DNA of 11,098 bases from positions 1-11,098 of the forward strand of contig SLST01000255.1 of NCBI GenBank assembly GCA_007130265.1, written 5' to 3'. Under the pieces are notes generated by a model, which did no database searches, was not told the origin of the DNA, and saw only the letters and a program-made list of their open reading frames with translations. Numbering within the stretch: the stretch's first letter is position 1; every line of letters begins with the position of its first letter. Positions 1 through 6,617 of this stretch are shown one piece after another. Made by a program: the position numbers and the translations under genes. The DNA is from Spirochaetales bacterium (GTDB taxonomy: Bacteria; Spirochaetota; Spirochaetia; DSM-27196; SLST01).

Positions 1-439
1 GGCGCTCACCCCCGGACAGCGTATACGCCCGTTGTTTGCGCTTATGCGTGATCCCCAGTTCCTCAAGCAGTCGATCAAGCGTCTCGCGCTTCTGGCGTCG
101 GTTGAGGTCCTTTCGCGTCTCGAGCACAGCCCAGACGTTCTGCTCGACCGTCAGCTTCCGGAAGACACTCGCCTCCTGCGGCAGGTAGGCGATTCCGAGT
201 CTCGCTCGCTTGTACATGGGCCTGCGCGTGATGTCGCGCCCGTTGAGCAGAATCCTCCCGCTGTTCGGTCGGATGAACCCCACAATCATGTAGAAACACG
301 TCGTCTTTCCGGCGCCGTTCGGGCCGAGGAAGCCGACGACTTCCCCCTCGTGCATCTGAAAGCTCACGCCCCGCACGACCAGCTTGCGGCCATAGCTCTT
401 GGTGAGATTGCTGACCGCGAGCTGCACCAGATCACTCAT
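1..439 (-). CDS. lptB: LptB, ATPase of the LPS export ABC transporter (3' end cut by window edge)
   Basis: Cytoplasmic ATPase that with LptF and LptG powers extraction of LPS from the inner membrane into the Lpt bridge. The 146 visible codons read straight into an ABC ATPase: Walker A GPNGAGKTT at residues 39-47, the Q-loop in YLPQEAS (Gln88), and the start of the signature motif LSGGER at 141-146, where the window ends. The Q-loop context and the LSGGER form match the LptB branch of ABC ATPases rather than amino-acid or sugar importers. Walker B and the H-loop lie outside. The ATG at 439 overlaps the last 8 bases of lptA, so translation is probably coupled. Its place behind lptC and lptA supports the assignment; lptF, lptG and lptD are not in the window. 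Confidence 0.95.
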   Translation of the reverse strand, partial: MSDLVQLAVSNLTKSYGRKLVVRGVSFQMHEGEVVGFLGPNGAGKTTCFYMIVGFIRPNSGRILLNGRDITRRPMYKRARLGIAYLPQEASVFRKLTVEQNVWAVLETRKDLNRRQKRETLDRLLEELGITHKRKQRAYTLSGGER

Positions 440-1121
440 CGTTCGACGGCTCCTCGTCCTCACGCCGGCGAACGACGGCACGCACGTCGCCGACGAACTC
501 GATCTCATCGCGCGCCAGATCGATCCGGATGCGCGTCGCGCGGTACTCGTCCCCTTTCCAGAAGACTTCGGGCGTGCCGGAGAGCTCGAGTATCTCCGTG
601 TTGCGCCGGTACCGGGCAAATTGACTGCGCGTGGTGTAGTCCTCTCCGAGGATACGCACGTTGACCGAGATCTCGGTGAGATCGAGATCGTTCCAGTTCT
701 GAATCGTCGCTCCTTTCACCACAAGATCGTTCGCCCGGTCCTCCATGTATGCGTTACCGACAGCGCGCAGGTAGTCGGAATCGCGGTCGAGGAAGAAGTG
801 GTCGCTCGTCAAATACAGATCATTCTCGAGATCGAGCACCACCACACGACCGAAACTTCGGACGTAGCGTTGATCCTCACCGTATATCTCGATCTCATCG
901 CCGGTGATGACGAACTCGTCGCTCTCGACCCTCGCATTGCCCCGCAGTACGATCCGCTCGCGCCCCTCCGCGAAAACGCTCTCCGTACGATCTGCGGAGA
1001 AGACCAGCGTCGCACTCGCTGCAAGCCTGAGGACGGGAGCCGCCAGAAGGAGAACGCAGAGCGCGAGTACCGGTAGCCATGAGATTCGATGTGCGCTACT
1101 CTGAACGATCTTCTTCAACAA
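432..1121 (-). CDS. lptA: LptA, periplasmic LPS bridge protein (OstA-like)
   Basis: LptA-type proteins form the beta-jellyroll bridge that carries LPS across the periplasm. I place the start at a TTG at 1121 (a second TTG follows at once). This gives 229 residues beginning LLKK, a hydrophobic segment at about 16-35 and a likely signal-peptidase cut after ASA at about residue 37. The mature part has the short beta-strand repeats of an OstA domain, for example LRGNARVES, VVVLDLENDLYLTSD and LSGTPEVFWKGDEYRATRIRIDL, ending in an acidic, Arg-rich tail. The frame is open far upstream (to 1433), but that stretch lies inside lptC in another frame and is Arg/Ser-rich noise, so I reject it. No ATG fits. 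The start lies inside lptC (26-base overlap) with no clear ribosome binding site, so coupling is likely. The start is less certain than the gene. Confidence 0.85.
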   Translation of the reverse strand: MLKKIVQSSAHRISWLPVLALCVLLLAAPVLRLAASATLVFSADRTESVFAEGRERIVLRGNARVESDEFVITGDEIEIYGEDQRYVRSFGRVVVLDLENDLYLTSDHFFLDRDSDYLRAVGNAYMEDRANDLVVKGATIQNWNDLDLTEISVNVRILGEDYTTRSQFARYRRNTEILELSGTPEVFWKGDEYRATRIRIDLARDEIEFVGDVRAVVRRREDEEPSNDE

Positions 1122-1662
1122 GGGTACCCGACACGCCGTCTTCAAACCGTAACATACTGCGTGCCATCTCCGCCACAAAGCCCCGTCCCCGGATTTCGGT
1201 GCCGTCACCCCGTTCGAGAACGACGGTCTCCTCCGGACGGCTCGTGAGGGTACGGGTTTCGTTCTCCCAGAACAGGTACTCCGCCGTGAGCCACGCATCC
1301 TCCGCCGCCGAGTAGAACCTGAGGTTGCCGCTGAGATCAAAGTCTTCAGAATCGGTTCGATACTCCGCGAAGTCCGCAACACCAAAGGTGACGGTGGCGC
1401 CGTCCGCGTCGATCTCCTCGAACTCAACCCCATGGAGATACTGTCGTCGCTGTTTTCCGAATGCTTCTATCCGCTGCGACCGGACGATGAACCGCGGTCG
1501 GCCGTCCCGGACGACCGTGTGTGTCACATCGAAGAGGACCGAGTCAGCGGTACCCTCCGAGATTTCGGTAGCCAGGTCGGTCTGACCGTACTCCAGACTG
1601 CAGCTTGTCGCGAGAAGTGCCAGCATCGCGGCCGAGAGCCGCACCACAGATCCGTTCTTCAT
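1096..1662 (-). CDS. lptC: LptC-like LPS export protein, predicted lipoprotein
   Basis: LptC joins the inner-membrane LptBFG complex to LptA. This 188-residue protein starts at the ATG at 1662, which overlaps the pyrG stop in an ATGA. Residues 1-20 form a signal sequence (MKN, then a hydrophobic core at about 8-19) ending in ATSC, so Cys21 is a probable lipidation site; Ala at -3 is the relaxed form tolerated in spirochaetes. The rest reads as an LptC/YrbK beta-fold: DVTHTVVRDGRPRFIVRSQRIEAF, GVEFEEIDADG, DFDLSGNLRFYSAAEDAWLTAEYLFWENETRTL and the GDGTEIRGRGFVAEM segment typical of LptC. The family is weakly conserved, so position before lptA and lptB carries much of the weight. Most described LptC proteins use a transmembrane anchor instead of a lipid. 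An upstream in-frame extension inside pyrG is discarded. Confidence 0.85.
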   Translation of the reverse strand: MKNGSVVRLSAAMLALLATSCSLEYGQTDLATEISEGTADSVLFDVTHTVVRDGRPRFIVRSQRIEAFGKQRRQYLHGVEFEEIDADGATVTFGVADFAEYRTDSEDFDLSGNLRFYSAAEDAWLTAEYLFWENETRTLTSRPEETVVLERGDGTEIRGRGFVAEMARSMLRFEDGVSGTLVEEDRSE

Positions 1663-3308
1663 GCTCCGGCTTCGACTTCGACCTGAGACTCGCGACGAAC
1701 CCGGTGAGCGATGCTCTGTTCGACAAAGCCTGCGAAGAGCGGGTGCGCTGCGGTGGGCTTCGATCTGAACTCCGGGTGAAACTGCACGCCGATCCCCCAG
1801 GGATGATCGGCCCACTGCACCGATTCGACGAGCGAATGGTCCGGAGTGACTCCCGTCACCATCAACCCGGCCTCTTCGATCATCTGGCGGTACCGATTCG
1901 ACACCTCATACCGATGGCGGTGGCGCTCGCGAACGACCGGCTCGCCGTAGACGTCGCGTATCAGACTGCCTGCAAGCAGGTGCGAGTCGCTCGCACCCAG
2001 GCGCATCGTCCCGCCGTAGTTGCGCACGTCGACCTGCTCCTCGAGCAACGACACGACCGGGTGGGGTCCATCGGGCCTGAACTCGGTGCTGTCGGCTTCG
2101 TCGAGCTCGAGCACGCTTCTCGCGTATTCGATGACCATCACCTGGAGCCCGAGACAGATTCCGAAGTACGGCACCCCGTTGGTACGAGCGTAGCGGGCGG
2201 CACGAACCATGCCTTCGATGCCGCGGCTACCGAACCCACCTGGCACGAGAATTCCATCGACGTCACCGAGCGCGTCGGCGATGTCCTCGTCGGTCTCCAT
2301 CCGCTCGAGAAGCTCGCTGTCGACCTTGACGAGCTGGACGCGGTGATCGTTCGCGATCCCGCCGTGGTAGAGCGCCTCATCGACGCTCTTGTACGAGTCG
2401 TGGAGCTCGATGTACTTGCCCACGACCGCGATACGGACGGTCTGTTCGCTTTGGCGAAAGACGTCGACCACATGCTCCCAGGGCGAGAGATCGCACTCGC
2501 CGTACTCGAGGCCGAGACGGTCGAGAACGATCACATCGAGACTCTGGCGCGCAAAGATGAGCGGGATCTCGTAGATCGTAGACTCGACGTCGTAGGCGCT
2601 GACGACGGCCTCAAATGGCACGTTTGTGAACAGTGCAATCTTGCGGCGCATGTCGTCGTCGAGCTGGCGAGGCGCGCGGCAGAGCAGTATGTCGGGTTGC
2701 ACGCCGATCGCCCGCAGCTCCTTCACCGAGTGCTGCGTCGGCTTGGTCTTCAGCTCGCTCCCGGCCACCTCGGGGATGAGGGTGAGATGCACACTCAGAA
2801 CGTTCTCATGGCCGAGCTCGTGCATCATCTGGCGAGCCGCTTCGAGGAAGGGCACCGATTCGATGTCGCCGACCGTCCCACCCACCTCGACGATCGTCAC
2901 GTCGACCTCCGGGTGCTCGCCTACGGCAAGTATCCGCTGCTTAATACGGTCGGTGATGTGCGGGATCACCTGCACGGTCCGTCCGAGGTACCTGCCCTCG
3001 CGCTCGCGCTGGATGACCTCCTGGTAAATCTGTCCCGTCGTGATCGAATTCGCGCGTCCGAGCGGCGAGGAGGTGAATCTGGCGTAGTTGCCGAGGTCGA
3101 GGTCGGTTTCTGCGCCGTCGTCGGTGACGTAGACCTCTCCGTGCTGATACGGGCTCATCGTGCCGGCATCGACGTTGATGTACGGGTCGATCTTCGCCAT
3201 ACGGATCCGGAGGTCGCGCAACTCGAGCAGGCTGCCGAGCGATGCGGCTGCGATCCCCTTACCCAGACTCGAGCACACCCCGCCGGTCACGAAGATGTAC
3301 TTCTTCAT
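1659..3308 (-). CDS. pyrG: CTP synthase (glutamine-hydrolysing)
   Basis: Converts UTP, ATP and glutamine to CTP in the cytoplasm, the last step of de novo pyrimidine nucleotide synthesis. The 549 residues match the usual length of about 530-550. The N-terminal synthase domain begins KKYIFVTGGVCSSLGKGI and contains KIDPYINVDAGTMSP at 39-53 and EVGGTVGDIES at 141-151. The C-terminal class I glutamine amidotransferase domain has the oxyanion-loop GGFG at 357-360, nucleophile Cys385 in GICLGLQ, and His511 and Glu513 in FHPEF. All catalytic residues are present. The ATG at 3308 is the family start; no Shine-Dalgarno sequence precedes it. The stop overlaps lptC by 4 bases. A good promoter ends 8 bases upstream, which suggests a leaderless or nearly leaderless transcript. 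CTP feeds CMP-Kdo and phospholipid synthesis, which suits its linkage to lpt genes. Confidence 0.98.
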   Translation of the reverse strand: MKKYIFVTGGVCSSLGKGIAAASLGSLLELRDLRIRMAKIDPYINVDAGTMSPYQHGEVYVTDDGAETDLDLGNYARFTSSPLGRANSITTGQIYQEVIQREREGRYLGRTVQVIPHITDRIKQRILAVGEHPEVDVTIVEVGGTVGDIESVPFLEAARQMMHELGHENVLSVHLTLIPEVAGSELKTKPTQHSVKELRAIGVQPDILLCRAPRQLDDDMRRKIALFTNVPFEAVVSAYDVESTIYEIPLIFARQSLDVIVLDRLGLEYGECDLSPWEHVVDVFRQSEQTVRIAVVGKYIELHDSYKSVDEALYHGGIANDHRVQLVKVDSELLERMETDEDIADALGDVDGILVPGGFGSRGIEGMVRAARYARTNGVPYFGICLGLQVMVIEYARSVLELDEADSTEFRPDGPHPVVSLLEEQVDVRNYGGTMRLGASDSHLLAGSLIRDVYGEPVVRERHRHRYEVSNRYRQMIEEAGLMVTGVTPDHSLVESVQWADHPWGIGVQFHPEFRSKPTAAHPLFAGFVEQSIAHRVRRESQVEVEAGA

Positions 3309-3316
3309 GGGATTTC

Positions 3317-3345
3317 AGTATCCCGGCGCCGCGCTTATCTGTCAA
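3317..3345 (-). promoter_or_regulatory. Predicted sigma70 promoter of pyrG-lptCAB
   Basis: On the minus strand TTGACA (3345-3340, perfect -35) is followed by a 17-base spacer and GATACT (3322-3317, 4 of 6 matches to TATAAT). Only 8 bases (GAAATCCC) separate the -10 from the pyrG ATG, so initiation at the usual distance would fall on the ATG itself or 1-2 bases before it. It lies in the 88-base gap after the DUF151 gene, so pyrG can be expressed independently of that gene. Predicted from sequence only. Confidence 0.6.
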
Positions 3346-3396
3346 TGCTTTGAAACCAGTGCTCCGAAGAGCAATGCCGCCTGCGGTGCGGTCTGG

Positions 3397-3855
3397 TCAG
3401 CGGTGTCGTCGGCTGAGGATGAGAAGGTCACCGCCTTCCAGTACACGGGGAGCCGCCGCCATCGTTGCGCCCTGGATGAGCTCCAAGTCCGCGTAGACGG
3501 GCGCACCGGTCTGCACGGCGAGAAGCAACCCGTCGATCGGGCGGACCTCTATCCTATAGCGCTCGCCTTCGTAGGCGTACTCGAGCTCCGCGGCGATCTC
3601 ACCGGATCGAGCTCTCGAGAGTTCGATCCGGGCAACGCTGACGCTGTGGCGGACGAAGAAGCGGTAGAGCAGCGTCTGCGACCGCTCCTGCTCAATGCCC
3701 TCGAGCTCCGAGATAATCGCGCCGGTCACCGCAGGGTCGGCGGCGACGGCGATGATCGCGCTCTCGCTGTGGTCTTCGAGCAATACGCTGGGGTCTCCCG
3801 TCATCGGGTCAATGACCACCCCGCGAATGGTCACTTCGGTCCAACCGTTACCCAT
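3397..3855 (-). CDS. Bifunctional nuclease-like (DUF151/BFN) protein
   Basis: A 152-residue protein matching the DUF151 (bifunctional nuclease) fold. The line EVTIRGVVIDPMTGDPSVLLEDHSE corresponds to the family's opening strand-turn with conserved P-x-VLL. AVAADPAVTGAIISELEG corresponds to the IG-xx-EA-xx-I helix, and EVRPIDGLLLAVQTGAPVYA to the RPSDAIALA-PI block. Several of the most conserved residues differ here (RPID for RPSD, and SQTLL where THDLL is usual), so nuclease activity is not assured. No signal peptide or membrane segment is seen, so it is probably cytoplasmic. I chose the ATG at 3855; an open frame continues upstream to 4038 but shows no family similarity. There is no ribosome binding site: the bases before the ATG are pyrimidine-rich. 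It is transcribed in the same direction as pyrG, 88 bases upstream, but pyrG seems to have its own promoter. Confidence 0.8.
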   Translation of the reverse strand: MGNGWTEVTIRGVVIDPMTGDPSVLLEDHSESAIIAVAADPAVTGAIISELEGIEQERSQTLLYRFFVRHSVSVARIELSRARSGEIAAELEYAYEGERYRIEVRPIDGLLLAVQTGAPVYADLELIQGATMAAAPRVLEGGDLLILSRRHR

Positions 3856-3863
3856 CAGGAGGA

Positions 3864-3869
3864 AAGGTA
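3864..3869 (-). promoter_or_regulatory. -10-like hexamer just before the DUF151 start
   Basis: On the minus strand TACCTT (a TANNNT element) ends 8 bases before the ATG at 3855, and no Shine-Dalgarno sequence lies between. This is the spacing seen at leaderless genes in other bacteria. The matching -35 position is poor, so the call is weak. Confidence 0.3.
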
Positions 3870-3966
3870 GCACATGGACCACGGAATTCCCGACAGGGAA
3901 ACCGCGAACCCCGAAGGAGACCGCTGGAAGGCCCAAGGCGTGGCCCGAAGCGTACGACGCGGCAGG

Positions 3967-3995
3967 TTGACAGCGACTGAGGGAAGACGTAGTTT
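3967..3995 (+). promoter_or_regulatory. Predicted sigma70 promoter of cheR-cheB-lipB
   Basis: TTGACA at 3967-3972 (perfect -35), a 17-base spacer and TAGTTT at 3990-3995 (T1, A2 and T6 of the -10 consensus). Initiation near A4002 would give a leader of about 20 bases containing AGGA at 4011-4014, 7 bases before the cheR ATG. I see no sigma28-type flagellar/chemotaxis promoter (TAAA with GCCGATAA), so this operon looks sigma70-driven. It lies in the 166-base divergent region 3856-4021, which otherwise holds only the DUF151 start signals. Confidence 0.5.
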
Positions 3996-4021
3996 GGCGC
4001 GAAGGTGTCCAGGATCGATTC

Positions 4022-4855
4022 ATGTCTGTATTTCTCACCGATGAATACTTCGAGCGGTTCCGCTCACTGATCTACGACGCGAGCGGCATCCACTTCTCCG
4101 AGACGAATCGGTCCATTCTCGAGAGCCGCCTCAAGGAACGGGTCCGCACATCGGCAGCGACCGACGTCGCCGAGTATTACGGGTCGATCAAGGCCGACGG
4201 CACCGAGCTGAACGCCCTGCTCGATTCGGTGACGACGAACCTCACGAGGTTCTTCCGGAACACGGCGCATGTGCAGACCTTCGAGTACCACGTCGTACCC
4301 GAGCTCGTGAACCTCAAACGCGCCGACGGCTCCCGGTCGCTGCGGATCTGGAGCGCGGGCTGCTCGACCGGCGAAGAGCCGTACACGTTCGCGATGATAC
4401 TACGCGAGGTGATGCCCAACGACTTCTCCGCACAGATCGTCGCGTCGGACCTGAGCCTGAAGTCGCTCATGATCGGCCAGGAAGGGTTCTACACCGACAG
4501 CCGCGTACAGGGGGTCCCGCAGAGGTACCTGGCAAAGTATTTCGAGCGAAAGCAGGGCGGGTACCGGATCAGCGACGCGATCCGCGGCATGGTCCGGTTC
4601 GACTACCACAATCTCAAGCATGACAGCGGGCTGCGCGACCTTGACGTCGTGATCTGCCGGAACGTCCTGATCTACTTCGACGAGGCGGCGCAGAAGGCCG
4701 TTGTCGATCGCTTCTGGCAGGCGCTCGCGCCCGTCTCGTTTCTGTTCATCGGGCACTCGGAGTCGCTGTTCGGCATGAAGACCGGGTTCGAGTTCGTTCG
4801 TACCGATTGGGCCCACATCTACAGGAAGAAACGGCCGGTGAGTCATGAACGCTGA
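4022..4855 (+). CDS. cheR: CheR, chemoreceptor glutamate methyltransferase
   Basis: Transfers methyl groups from S-adenosylmethionine to glutamates of chemoreceptors, resetting them after stimulation; cytoplasmic. The 277 residues match the family length of about 270-290. An N-terminal helical CheR domain (about 1-80) ends in TTNLTRFFRN. The SAM-binding domain has WSAGCSTGEEPYT at 110-122, the acidic ASDLS at 141-145, NLKHD at 197-201, CRNVLIYFD at 212-220 and GHSESL at 244-249, all hallmark CheR blocks. No tetratricopeptide extension is fused to it. The ATG at 4022 has AGGA 7 bases upstream. The gene overlaps cheB by 11 bases, which fixes the pair as one coupled unit in which the opposing methylase and methylesterase are made together. 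The receptors and CheA/CheW/CheY are encoded elsewhere. Confidence 0.98.
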   Translation: MSVFLTDEYFERFRSLIYDASGIHFSETNRSILESRLKERVRTSAATDVAEYYGSIKADGTELNALLDSVTTNLTRFFRNTAHVQTFEYHVVPELVNLKRADGSRSLRIWSAGCSTGEEPYTFAMILREVMPNDFSAQIVASDLSLKSLMIGQEGFYTDSRVQGVPQRYLAKYFERKQGGYRISDAIRGMVRFDYHNLKHDSGLRDLDVVICRNVLIYFDEAAQKAVVDRFWQALAPVSFLFIGHSESLFGMKTGFEFVRTDWAHIYRKKRPVSHER

Positions 4856-5957
4856 ACCTCTTTCCGTGCTGGTCGTCGATGACTCGGCGATGATGCGCAA
4901 TCTCGTCGGCCGTATCGTCGAATCCGACGACCGATTGAGGCTCGCGGGCAAGGCGATGAACGGCAGATTCGCGCTGCAGAAGATCGAGGCGCTCGAGCCG
5001 GATGTGATCGTGCTCGACCTCGAGATGCCCGAGATGAACGGGATCGAGTTCCTGCAGGAACGGAGGTCGCGAAGAATCGACATCCCGGTGATCGTGCTCT
5101 CTTCGGTCGCGACGAAAGGCGCGAAGATCACGATGGATGCGCTCTCGCTCGGCGCCTCGGACTTCATCCTGAAGCCCTCCGGGTCGATCAGCACCGACAT
5201 ACACGTGGTTGCCGATCAGCTGCTCGAGCTCATCGTGTCGCTCGGCGCCGAATACCGCCGCCGCAGGGATCGCCTGCCGTGCTCTGCGGCTCCCCGCGCC
5301 GAGCAGCGCGGGGCACCGGAGTCCGGCTCCGCGCCGCGAAGGCCTATGCCGGCGAGTCGTCCGGCCGTTGAACCCGGCCCCATCGATCTCGTCGCGATTG
5401 GTGTCTCCACCGGCGGGCCGAATGCGCTGCGCAAGATGCTCGCGCTCATCCCCGGCGACCTGCCGTGTCCCGTCGTCGTCGTGCAGCACATGCCGCCGGG
5501 GTTCACAACTGAGTTCGCGGCGAGCCTCGACCGGGTGTGTCAGCTCACGGTCCGCGAAGCGAGCGACGGAGACCGACTGAAACCTGGGTTCGTCTATGTG
5601 GCTCCGGGGGACCACCACGTGACGGTCACCTGGTCGGGGAGTCGAGGCGACGTGCACGTTGACCGCGACCCGCCTCGTAACGGCCATCGACCGTCGGCGG
5701 ACGTGCTCTTTTCCTCTGCGGCGGTAGCGTATGGAAAACGCGCGATGGGGGTGATCATGACGGGAATGGGCAAGGACGGGGCAGAGGAGCTCGGCGCGAT
5801 TCTGCGCGCCGGAGGCATCACGATCGGGCAGGACGCACGCTCTTCGGTCGTCTACGGGATGCCGCGCGTTGCCTACGAGCTCGGTCACGTCGAGCGCCAG
5901 GTGCCGCTCTCCGAGATGGCGCAGACGATCACGCGGCTCGTGCAGGAGCATCGCTGA
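4845..5957 (+). CDS. cheB: CheB, response-regulator chemoreceptor methylesterase/glutamine deamidase
   Basis: Removes methyl groups from receptor glutamates, and in many species deamidates receptor glutamines, when phosphorylated by CheA. The receiver domain (about 7-125) has the acidic pair Asp12-Asp13, phosphoacceptor Asp58 in VLDLEMP, Ser87/Ser88 and Lys110 in ILKPSG. A Pro/Ala/Arg-rich linker (about 138-178) leads to the esterase domain with catalytic Ser188 in GVSTGGP, His215 in VVQHMPPGF and Asp311 in TGMGKDGA. All key residues are present and the length (370) is typical. It starts inside cheR, with a GGTGAG-like ribosome site within cheR coding sequence, and stops 3 bases before lipB. 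Confidence 0.98.
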   Translation: MNAEPLSVLVVDDSAMMRNLVGRIVESDDRLRLAGKAMNGRFALQKIEALEPDVIVLDLEMPEMNGIEFLQERRSRRIDIPVIVLSSVATKGAKITMDALSLGASDFILKPSGSISTDIHVVADQLLELIVSLGAEYRRRRDRLPCSAAPRAEQRGAPESGSAPRRPMPASRPAVEPGPIDLVAIGVSTGGPNALRKMLALIPGDLPCPVVVVQHMPPGFTTEFAASLDRVCQLTVREASDGDRLKPGFVYVAPGDHHVTVTWSGSRGDVHVDRDPPRNGHRPSADVLFSSAAVAYGKRAMGVIMTGMGKDGAEELGAILRAGGITIGQDARSSVVYGMPRVAYELGHVERQVPLSEMAQTITRLVQEHR

Positions 5958-5960
5958 CCA

Positions 5961-6617
5961 ATGAGTGCACGGCTGAGACTCGAGGTGATGGACGCGGGAC
6001 GTATGCCGTACAGCGAGGCACTCGATCTGCAGCACAGGCTCGTGGAAGCGCGTCGTGAGAACTCGATACCGGACACCCTGATTCTGGTCGAGCACCCCCC
6101 GGTGATCACCATGGGCCGCAAGGCCACGGAGAGAGATATCCTCGCATCACGCGCCGAACTCGACGCGGCGGGCGTGGAGATCCACCGAATCACCCGCGGA
6201 GGTGAAGCAACGTATCACGGACCCGGACAGATCGTCGGCTATGCCATCATCGACCTGGCCGCTCACCAGCGTAAGGTACGGCTCTTCGTCGAGCGGATGG
6301 AAGAGGTGTTCGTGCGGCTCCTCGAGCGGCACTACGGGATCGAAGCCCGTCGCGACGAAGAACACCGGGGCGTCTGGGTTGGGAACGAGAAGATCACGGC
6401 GATCGGCATCGCCATCACGCGTGGCATCACGATGCACGGCTTCGCCTTCAACGTGTCACCTGATCTGTCGCATTTCTCCTGGATCATACCCTGCGGGATT
6501 CGCGACCGTGGAGTTACTTCGCTCGAAGCGCTGACCGGGAAGACGCTCGATCTGGAGAAGGTCAAATGCCAGGTGGTGGAGTCGTTTCGGTCGGTGTTCG
6601 GCTATCGCGAGTCGTGA
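5961..6617 (+). CDS. lipB: LipB, octanoyl-[acyl carrier protein]:protein N-octanoyltransferase
   Basis: Moves octanoyl groups from acyl carrier protein to lipoyl domains, the first step of endogenous lipoate synthesis; LipA then adds sulfur. The 218 residues have the family blocks in order: EHPPVITMGRKA at 44-55, RGGEATYHGPGQ at 79-90, GVWVGNEKITAIGI at 137-150 with catalytic Lys144, MHGFAFNV at 158-165, and IPCGI at 176-180 with acyl-accepting Cys178. The ATG at 5961 follows the cheB stop by 3 bases; CAGGAG at 5943-5948 inside cheB is a distant ribosome site, so coupling to cheB is likely. Its presence in a chemotaxis operon has no obvious functional reason; no lipA lies next to it. Its last 56 bases overlap the opposite-strand rseC-like gene. 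Confidence 0.97.
   Translation: MSARLRLEVMDAGRMPYSEALDLQHRLVEARRENSIPDTLILVEHPPVITMGRKATERDILASRAELDAAGVEIHRITRGGEATYHGPGQIVGYAIIDLAAHQRKVRLFVERMEEVFVRLLERHYGIEARRDEEHRGVWVGNEKITAIGIAITRGITMHGFAFNVSPDLSHFSWIIPCGIRDRGVTSLEALTGKTLDLEKVKCQVVESFRSVFGYRES

Noticed and set aside
1122..1433. In-frame upstream extension of lptA to an ATG at 1433
   Set aside because: It lies wholly within lptC and gives Arg/Ser-rich sequence ahead of a clear internal signal peptide.
1605..3353. A 582-codon open frame on the plus strand opposite pyrG
   Set aside because: It is the antisense shadow of a certain gene in GC-rich DNA; its product is His/Asp/Val/Arg-rich with no recognisable domain.
3857..4044. Plus-strand AGGAGG (3857-3862) followed by ATG at 3874 and a 56-codon frame running into cheR
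   Set aside because: The spacing (11 bases) is long, the product is low-complexity Arg-rich, the cheR promoter elements lie inside it, and the AGGAGG is the complement of pyrimidines before the DUF151 start. A leader peptide for cheR cannot be fully excluded.
4746..6095. A 449-codon open frame on the minus strand opposite cheB
   Set aside because: Antisense to fully motif-supported cheB and lipB; His/Arg-rich composition and no known domain.
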